Assembly (NCBI GenBank): GCA_019187365.1
Contig: JABARE010000029.1
Coordinates: 46,409 to 110,408, forward strand
Source of the DNA: Saprospiraceae bacterium
GTDB taxonomy: Bacteria; Bacteroidota; Bacteroidia; Chitinophagales; Saprospiraceae
DNA: 64,000 bases
Direction of reading: 5' to 3'
In this document: in pieces, positions 58,259-64,000 of the stretch
Layout: the number at the start of each line of letters is the position of its first letter
Position numbering within the stretch: the stretch's first letter is position 1
Program-made: the position numbers and the translations under genes
The notes under the pieces: model-generated
What the model was told of the DNA's origin: nothing
What the model saw: only the letters and a program-made list of their open reading frames with translations
Database searches by the model: none

Positions 58259-59387
58259 AGTGTTGCATCTGGTCGACACCTATTTGCCGTTGACGATGCA
58301 CTGGCTCGAGCAGATGATGGCATTGACGGAAGTGCGGTGCTCGCACGCGATGTATGCCGACCATTACATTTGTGAACCACCACCGGTGCGCCGCACGATC
58401 AATTTTTCCCGGATCAGTGCGTATCCCTTGTCCTGGCGCGTGCGTTTTCAGCGATGGCTGCAGCGACCTGAGCCGGGAAACGGAATCCTGAGAGGGTATG
58501 CATTGATACACGTGCATTTCGGACACATGGCACTGCGGCATGCAGAATTTTTATTGAACTGCGGCATACCATTTTGCATATCGCTCTATGGGTTCGACTA
58601 CGAGTACCTCGTGCAGAGAAACCCAAAGACGCTTGAGGGTTACCGGCGGCTTGCGGAAGGAGGAGGGGTGTTTATCGTAGAGGGAAATTATTCGCGGAGC
58701 CTGTTGATCAGCTACGGCATTCCGGCGGAATCCATAAGCATCGTACACATGCTGTTTGACCGGGGCCCCATGGTGCAGATGCTTCCGGCTGGAGGCTTGC
58801 TTCGGCTTGTTCAACTGGCGACCTTTAACGAAAAGAAGAACCAGCTTGGGGTGCTGGAAGCGCTGCGGACGCGGCATGCCGGAAAGTTTTCGTTTACTTT
58901 TTACGGAGAGTCTAACGATCGTTCGTATTACCGCGAGATCGCGGGGTGGGTCCGAAGCCATCCGGAGCACTCCGTTGTGCTGCGCGGCTCACTTGACGAA
59001 GGGCACTATCTGCAGGCCATCCGCCATGCCCATTGGAGCGTTCAGTGGAGCCGCAGAACGGAAAGGGGCGACACGGAAGGGGGCTGTCCGGTATTTTTGA
59101 AGGACAGCCTGGCGCTGGGTCGTCCGGTCATGGCATCCCCCCATTGCGACATTCCCGACCTGCTCGTGCATGGGTACAACGGTCTGCTGGCCGTGGAGGG
59201 GGACGAGGAGGCGCTTACGGCACAGTACGATTTCCTGCTCCGCTGCTCACCAAAGCAGCAGGCGGAATTTCAGAAAAATGCCTGGCATTCCGTGCACGCC
59301 AACGCAGGGAGCAGGCTCTCAGCCACGGAAACCCTCGGTGTGTATAAAGGTCTGGTGGGACAAGGAAACGTCATTCGAACTTTGTAA
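58245..59387 (+). CDS. Glycosyltransferase family 4-like protein
   Basis: A 380-residue GT-B fold glycosyltransferase. The acceptor half has VLHLVDTYLPLTMHWLEQMM and YALIHVHFGHMALRH; the donor half has LVQLATFNEKKNQLGVLEAL, FYGESNDRSYYREIAGW and VQWSRRTERGDTEGGCPVFLKDSLALGRPVMAS with Glu residues at the donor site. It should extend the repeat unit of the surface glycan. It overlaps the asparagine-synthase-like gene by 14 bases and ends the polysaccharide operon. Past its stop the base composition shifts to AT-rich. Confidence 0.8.
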   Translation: MSKIEVLHLVDTYLPLTMHWLEQMMALTEVRCSHAMYADHYICEPPPVRRTINFSRISAYPLSWRVRFQRWLQRPEPGNGILRGYALIHVHFGHMALRHAEFLLNCGIPFCISLYGFDYEYLVQRNPKTLEGYRRLAEGGGVFIVEGNYSRSLLISYGIPAESISIVHMLFDRGPMVQMLPAGGLLRLVQLATFNEKKNQLGVLEALRTRHAGKFSFTFYGESNDRSYYREIAGWVRSHPEHSVVLRGSLDEGHYLQAIRHAHWSVQWSRRTERGDTEGGCPVFLKDSLALGRPVMASPHCDIPDLLVHGYNGLLAVEGDEEALTAQYDFLLRCSPKQQAEFQKNAWHSVHANAGSRLSATETLGVYKGLVGQGNVIRTL

Positions 59388-59414
59388 GTCTTTGTTGTAC
59401 TCACTGCTGGCGCA

Positions 59415-59451
59415 AGGTTCTAACCTGTGCCCTGCTCGCCAGGTTCTAACC
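59415..59451. repeat. Direct repeat at the composition boundary
   Basis: AGGTTCTAACC occurs at 59415-59425 and again at 59441-59451. Each copy is itself a dyad, AGGTT-ct-AACC. It lies where the GC content drops between the polysaccharide operon and the two-component genes. Too short to be an attachment site on its own. Confidence 0.4.
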
Positions 59452-59559
59452 AATACCCCGTATCAATTTTTATCTCCCTGTATAAATACAAAATGTACAA
59501 TTGCATGAATAGTATAAAGTGAATATAAACGCATTGGTCGATGAAGGACTAAAACAAGA

Positions 59560-60324
59560 TCACTCTCCACACAACCATCTTTTTAATTCTTCTCCCCCTC
59601 TTCTGGAAGCCAAGAGGGTTTCAGACCATTTGTAAAGCTGGATTGTCTTGGTTTGATGCGTATATGATTTAAGGTAGTTTAAATTGACCAATGTGCTTTG
59701 GCTGATCGAAAAAAAATGTCTGTGCTCAGAAAGCACATCTTTGAAATAACCCAGGTGGCGAGAGGAAAGAATAGGGGAAGGGCTAAGCGTATGGAAGATT
59801 TTTGTTACCTGACCTTCATGGGATGATTGGAGGAATAAAATGTGTTCAATGTCGAGAATTTCAATTTCTCCGCGTATTTTGGGTATGCGAAGTTTATTTT
59901 TCTGGAAGGATCTGATGGGGATTCTGTTCTCATCAATTTGCTGAATGAGGTTAAATTGGTGAATAGCCTGGTCAATGCTAACCTGAAGTTTGCTGCGATC
60001 TATGGGTTTTGTGATGTATCGCAAAGGGTAATATTCAAAGGCTTTTAAAATTCTATCTGAGTCTACATAAGCTGAAATGAATATGATAAGCTTGGGACAA
60101 AAGAATCTATTGCTTTGAAACTGATCCAAAAGGTGGTAGGCATCGTGACTTCCGAGGTTGATATCCAGCAGTAAAAGATCGGGTTTAATCACTGGAATTT
60201 GCTTCAATGCGGAAGAATAAGAATCAGAGTAACCAGCCATTGATAATTGAGGAAAATCTTCTGACAAATATTTTTGAATCAATTCCCGAGGATCACTCTG
60301 GTCTTCAACTATATAATAGTTCAT
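59560..60324 (-). CDS. LytTR-family response regulator
   Basis: A 254-residue response regulator. The receiver domain (1-115) has the acidic pocket ED at residues 7-8, the phosphoacceptor Asp in LLLLDINLGSHD (D54), Ser in FISAY and Lys in RYITKPIDRS (K106). The LytTR DNA-binding domain (about 140-250) includes IEHILFLQSSHEG, FFSISQSTLVNLNYLKSY and TLLASRRGGEELKRW. Its start overlaps the kinase stop by 4 bases, so it is the partner of that kinase. The target promoters are unknown. Confidence 0.9.
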   Translation of the reverse strand: MNYYIVEDQSDPRELIQKYLSEDFPQLSMAGYSDSYSSALKQIPVIKPDLLLLDINLGSHDAYHLLDQFQSNRFFCPKLIIFISAYVDSDRILKAFEYYPLRYITKPIDRSKLQVSIDQAIHQFNLIQQIDENRIPIRSFQKNKLRIPKIRGEIEILDIEHILFLQSSHEGQVTKIFHTLSPSPILSSRHLGYFKDVLSEHRHFFSISQSTLVNLNYLKSYTHQTKTIQLYKWSETLLASRRGGEELKRWLCGE

Positions 60325-63215
60325 GCCGGTATTTTAGGATAGCTTATACTGACATTGGTGCCGTTATCATCACTGAAAACGTTGCAATTTACTTCAATGC
60401 CCAGAGATTGTAGTAATGCAATTCTCTGTCTGACGATTTGAGCTCCTGACTCTTCCATTTTGCGTTCGCGATGAGGTCTTAAATTTTTAGCCTGCTCGAT
60501 GCCGATGCCATCATCTTCTATATTAATAATTAAATTTTTATCGGATTCTAGAATTGTAATATCTATTAGACCTTTTCGGGATTCTCTGCCGTCAATTCCC
60601 CAGACGACGGCATTTTCAACATAGGGTTGCAGCAAGAGAGGTGGCACCAGCCATTCTGTTGGATCAAATTCATTTGGTAAATTAAAATTCCATTTGAGTT
60701 GGCCGTTATGAAGTACGTTTTGCATTTCTAAAAATAAGCGGATGATTTCCAGTTCATCGCTCAAACGGATTAACCCCCCCTGTTCATTACTGTTGATGCT
60801 CCCTAAAAATTTGCGGAGGAAATCTGCTACCTGCAGCAATTTTTCATTGGCTTTTTCTGTATCCTGAAAACTGACCGAATTCTGGATACTGGTTAAAAAA
60901 TTGCTCATGAAATGGGGATTGATCTGTGCGGTTAACATTCTTGCCTGATGGTATTTGGTTTCCTGTTGCAGTAAGTTAATTTTTTTCTTACTCATTTGAA
61001 AGCGGTAGAGATAATAGGCCAAACCGGTGATGAATATCAATAACAAACAAAATAATAACAAAGGAAACCAGGGTTCTTTCCATATTTTTTGATCTACAGT
61101 AAAGTCCAATACAGCGTTTTTACCTCTGTGATTATTTTGAATGACCTCCCAATTCGTTTCCAGTTCAAGGGTGTAATGGCCCGATGCAAGTTCCGGCAAG
61201 AAGAAATATTGATAAGAAAACCAATCTGACCATTCTGTTTTGTTTTTAATGCGATATCTGAATGTGCAATCCACAGGTCTGTTAGTGCCTATAACATCAA
61301 ATTCAACGCTGATTCCTTTGCCGGTTTGAATGATATTATTTGTTTGAGTATAGGGAATATAGGCACCATTTAATTTGGTAAATTGGATGCGAAGGGCTTC
61401 GCCTTCATGCCATAAGGATTCCAAAGGAATGACACATAATCGATCAAATGCACCTGTCCAATAGTTTCTTCTGGAGTCTAAAAAAGCTGCATTTTGATCC
61501 GGCATGATCCCCGGAAAGCCATTGTTGAAATTAAATTCGCGATATTGCGTTTTGTCTCTCAGGTTCCAGGCGGTTATACCTTTGTTGTGACTGATCAATA
61601 AAAGGCTGTCATTGTAATTGATCAGACTGCTTATGATGTTATTCTTAAGAATTTTTAAGGCTTGAGTATATGTATGTGAAAGGAGTCCGAATTCCCATAC
61701 ACCATTGTATGTGCCTACGTACATACTTGTATCGCTTGCTTTGCATATCGATAATATCCCTTTAGCTGTAGACTGTTCATTGGAAAAATATTGATACTTC
61801 TGTTGATGGATATCACACTTGATCAATCCTTTTCTGGAGCCTGCCCAAATCATTCCTTTTGCATCCTCATATAAACATAGGGTATGAAAACTCGAAAAGT
61901 CTTTATGGTCCCACTTTACAAATTCCAGCTCCTGAGTGTTGGGTTCATAGATAAAAAATCCACCTCTTTGGGCCCCTAATAATTTTTGGAGTTGGGTAGA
62001 CCAAGTCAAATAAAGGGATGCAGTAAATGCGGGGTTTTCTTTTGAAAGTTTAGGTAAGTGTTGAAACTCGTTTTGGCGCAAAGCATAAATTTCATTTTCC
62101 CTATATAAAAAAATGCGTCCGGTGGGATCTAAAGCCGGATGAAAATACCAGCGATCTTTTGAGCTGATTTTATGAATACCTCCATCCGGTTTGATCATAT
62201 ACAAGCCATTTAAAAAATCGCCCACAATCATATTTTGATGACTATCTTCTGAAATTGCCCATGGAAAAGGAATGCTGTCTCTATTGTAAAATTGAAATCC
62301 TGCTTTAGGAATTTTTACTAAACCGCGTTCTGTGCCAAGCCAATAATTATAAGAATCTATCCAAAGGGAAGTCATGTCAGGTTTTCCTCTGACATTTTTG
62401 AAAAAAGAGTGCAAATTAGAATTTTTGTTGTTCAATCCATATTGTGCACTCCAGTATAATGGTTCTCTATCATTATTTGGAGTATAAATATATTCTCCCT
62501 TGTCAAAGAGTACAGGTATTTGATCAATGAGACTATCTTTCAGATCATAAATAAAGGCCCTTTCATCTTTAAAAACTCGATATACAAATGTTCTTAATCT
62601 TGAATAAGCTCCTAGTTCGTCGGCTTGGAAAGTTTTATGAATTCTGACGGTATCATTTTCATAAATTCCGATGGAGAAACTGTTGACCAGTACAGTATAA
62701 AATTTTCGGGAAAAGGGATCGTAAAATATATTCCGCAATGAATTTCCACAAAGATTTACGAGTTTTCTTTTGTAAAATTTACCATGGAAGAAAATGTTCA
62801 GTTCGCTGTAACTGTCAATATAGTAAAAGCTATCCCTGTAAAATGCCGAGCCACTGGCATCGTGAAGCGCGGCTTCAAATTTAAATGCTTCCCATTCTGC
62901 ACCATTGTAAATGGCAAGGCCATCTTTCGCTATGGCCCAAATACAATGGCTGCTATCTTCATAAAACTGTTGGACATCACCATATATTCCCAACTGCGCT
63001 ACATCAAAATTTTCAAAAGTTTTTCCATTGAATCTGGAAATGCCACCTTTGGTTCCAATCCACAAATAATTGCGTGTGTCTTTGAAGAGGGTAGTTATTT
63101 GAGGATGTATGAGGCCTTCGTGGGTGGAGTAGGTTTTGGAATAGGGGGATTGGGCGCAGAGTATATTGTATAATACACTTATAAGGATTGTCCATGTGAT
63201 GTTATTGGACCTCAT
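60321..63215 (-). CDS. Propeller-type LytS-family sensor histidine kinase
   Basis: A 964-residue membrane sensor. After a signal peptide (MRSNNITWTILISVLYNILCAQ) comes a two-bladed-repeat beta-propeller sensor of the Reg_prop type (about 25-640; repeats like YLWIGTKGGISRFNG and GMIWAGSRKGLIKCD), then a Y_Y_Y domain (about 640-730), a membrane helix (PWFPLLLFCLLLIFITGLAYYLY), and a His_kinase-type LytS module with AQINPHFMSNFLTSIQNSV (His near 767) and ATPase motifs NAVVWGI and IEDDGIGIEQAK. ATG 63215 is preferred to TTG 63230. It senses a periplasmic ligand, perhaps a glycan, and signals to the next gene's regulator. Confidence 0.88.
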   Translation of the reverse strand: MRSNNITWTILISVLYNILCAQSPYSKTYSTHEGLIHPQITTLFKDTRNYLWIGTKGGISRFNGKTFENFDVAQLGIYGDVQQFYEDSSHCIWAIAKDGLAIYNGAEWEAFKFEAALHDASGSAFYRDSFYYIDSYSELNIFFHGKFYKRKLVNLCGNSLRNIFYDPFSRKFYTVLVNSFSIGIYENDTVRIHKTFQADELGAYSRLRTFVYRVFKDERAFIYDLKDSLIDQIPVLFDKGEYIYTPNNDREPLYWSAQYGLNNKNSNLHSFFKNVRGKPDMTSLWIDSYNYWLGTERGLVKIPKAGFQFYNRDSIPFPWAISEDSHQNMIVGDFLNGLYMIKPDGGIHKISSKDRWYFHPALDPTGRIFLYRENEIYALRQNEFQHLPKLSKENPAFTASLYLTWSTQLQKLLGAQRGGFFIYEPNTQELEFVKWDHKDFSSFHTLCLYEDAKGMIWAGSRKGLIKCDIHQQKYQYFSNEQSTAKGILSICKASDTSMYVGTYNGVWEFGLLSHTYTQALKILKNNIISSLINYNDSLLLISHNKGITAWNLRDKTQYREFNFNNGFPGIMPDQNAAFLDSRRNYWTGAFDRLCVIPLESLWHEGEALRIQFTKLNGAYIPYTQTNNIIQTGKGISVEFDVIGTNRPVDCTFRYRIKNKTEWSDWFSYQYFFLPELASGHYTLELETNWEVIQNNHRGKNAVLDFTVDQKIWKEPWFPLLLFCLLLIFITGLAYYLYRFQMSKKKINLLQQETKYHQARMLTAQINPHFMSNFLTSIQNSVSFQDTEKANEKLLQVADFLRKFLGSINSNEQGGLIRLSDELEIIRLFLEMQNVLHNGQLKWNFNLPNEFDPTEWLVPPLLLQPYVENAVVWGIDGRESRKGLIDITILESDKNLIINIEDDGIGIEQAKNLRPHRERKMEESGAQIVRQRIALLQSLGIEVNCNVFSDDNGTNVSISYPKIPA

Positions 63216-63240
63216 GATTTTTTCGGACAATGCAAATGAA

Positions 63241-63915
63241 TCATCGAATTAATGTTATTGAGCCCTTTTTTATTTTTGAAGCTCCTGTTATACATTCGTA
63301 TTCAATAAGGTAAATATAAGTCTCAGGATTTGCATTTTGTCCATTGAAAGTTCCATCCCAACCTTCTCCTGACTGAGTGGATTGAAAAACAAGATTGCCC
63401 CACCGGTTGAATATTTTCATGCTACTCAAGCTGGAATTTATCTCAGGATAGATAAACTCATCGTTGACGCCATCACCATTGGGTGTAAAAACATTTGGAA
63501 TTTGAATCTCACAAATGCTATCGCATTGATTTGAATGATCACGGGTGATGGTTACATTTAAAATACTGTCGCATCTATTTGTACTTTCCAAAACAATTGA
63601 ATATCTCCCTTCTGTTTTGAGGACGGTATTTCCCAAATGGAAGCTATCTTTTCCGCATAGGACCTTACTTAATTCCGTAATGATCATTTCATTTATTTTC
63701 AGTTTAGTCAATAGGACACTATCGCAGCCAAAGTTTGTTTTAAAAGTATCTAAATAGATACCTGTGTTTTTATATATCTTTTTGCCAACGGTAATGGACT
63801 CACCAAAACACAATATAATGCTATCCTGTTGAAAAGAGGGGTCTCTTTGGTCGGCAACTGAAAAGTAGTAATCAACGTGTTGTGCTATTAAATAAGTAAA
63901 AAAGATGTTGCGCAT
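63241..63915 (-). CDS. T9SS type B sorting-domain protein
   Basis: A 224-residue exported protein. Two cysteine-containing repeats (ILCFGESITVGKKIYKNTGIYLDTFKTNFGCDSVLL and VLCGKDSFHLGNTVLKTEGRYSIVLESTNRCDSIL) of the kind found in large Saprospiria surface proteins precede a type B sorting domain (IPNVFTPNGDGVNDEF, MKIFNRWGNLVFQST, WDGTFNGQ, IEYECITGASKIKKGSITLIR). The signal peptide is weak, so it may be the tail of a larger gene truncated here. It lies 25 bases upstream of the kinase ATG (63215) and may be co-transcribed with it. Confidence 0.68.
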   Translation of the reverse strand: MRNIFFTYLIAQHVDYYFSVADQRDPSFQQDSIILCFGESITVGKKIYKNTGIYLDTFKTNFGCDSVLLTKLKINEMIITELSKVLCGKDSFHLGNTVLKTEGRYSIVLESTNRCDSILNVTITRDHSNQCDSICEIQIPNVFTPNGDGVNDEFIYPEINSSLSSMKIFNRWGNLVFQSTQSGEGWDGTFNGQNANPETYIYLIEYECITGASKIKKGSITLIR

Positions 63916-64000
63916 ATCACTGATAATCAGTAATTTGTTGTTTCATACAAACAAATTATATGCACAACATCAAGACAAATTTCGATCATTTTATGAAAAT

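Noticed and set aside
57765..58541. A 258-codon minus-strand frame opposite the asparagine-synthase-like gene.
   Set aside because: It is rich in Pro, His and Cys with no motif; a shadow frame of GC-rich coding sequence.
59401..59460. The repeats GGTTCTAACC look a little like tRNA T-arms.
   Set aside because: No acceptor stem, anticodon arm or CCA end can be folded around them, and the T-loop consensus GGTTCGAATCC is not met.

Overview
The window is a densely packed chromosomal segment of a Bacteroidota bacterium, most likely from the Saprospiria/Sphingobacteriia side of the phylum (inference). The evidence is gliding genes gldE and gldD after mutY-ssb, type IX secretion (T9SS) proteins with type A and type B sorting tails, a gingipain-type PorU2-like protease, the skp-skp-murI order, a mevalonate-pathway decarboxylase, and -7 elements of the form TAnnTTTG a short distance before many start codons. 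It carries no tRNA, rRNA, CRISPR array or transposase gene that I can see.

Layout. 1-4.4 kb: 5' part of prfA, an ECF sigma/anti-sigma pair, a secreted thioredoxin-MsrA-like fusion, mtaB and an outer-membrane barrel. 4.4-9.2 kb: lgt-mutY-ssb-gldE-gldD. 9.4-13.3 kb (minus strand): a second ECF sigma factor with a membrane protein that ends in a predicted barrel, an alpha/beta hydrolase and heme A synthase. An AT-rich 456 bp gap with a perfect DnaA-box match follows. 13.7-21.2 kb: a nine-gene plus-strand operon from dtd to a cyclase-fold hydrolase, through mazG-like, ABC permease, SpoIIE phosphatase, TM2-TPR, CBS, BamA-like and nadK genes. 21.5-28.8 kb: secA, SPOR-like, rodA, tgt, lptF/G. A monocistronic ECF sigma gene with promoter and terminator ends this plus-strand run.

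29.9-38.9 kb: a T9SS-secreted Omp28-like protein, a glycosyltransferase, a prohibitin-like protein, an M48 lipoprotein protease, histidine ammonia-lyase and skp-skp-murI. 39-46.8 kb (minus strand): DUF4294-mvaD-rhodanese, and an AI-2E permease with two secreted amidohydrolases, one of which has lost its metal ligands. 46.9-53.1 kb: an LpxL-type acyltransferase and the large PorU2-like sortase. 53.1-59.4 kb: a surface-polysaccharide locus with a helical-toroid protein, formyltransferase, flippase, asparagine-synthase-like protein and glycosyltransferase. 59.5-64 kb is visibly more AT-rich and holds a secreted type B protein, a propeller-type LytS sensor kinase and a LytTR response regulator, perhaps acquired separately.

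Common themes are envelope building (Lgt, LptF/G, LpxL, Skp, BamA-like, SecA, RodA, MurI), T9SS export with surface decoration, and three ECF sigma factors. The least explained signals are a 12-base word repeated exactly three times, two copies bracketing the amidohydrolase pair; dyads laid over or just after -7 elements of prfA and skp; a tRNA-guanine transglycosylase without any zinc ligand; and the formyltransferase/asparagine-synthase-like polysaccharide locus.
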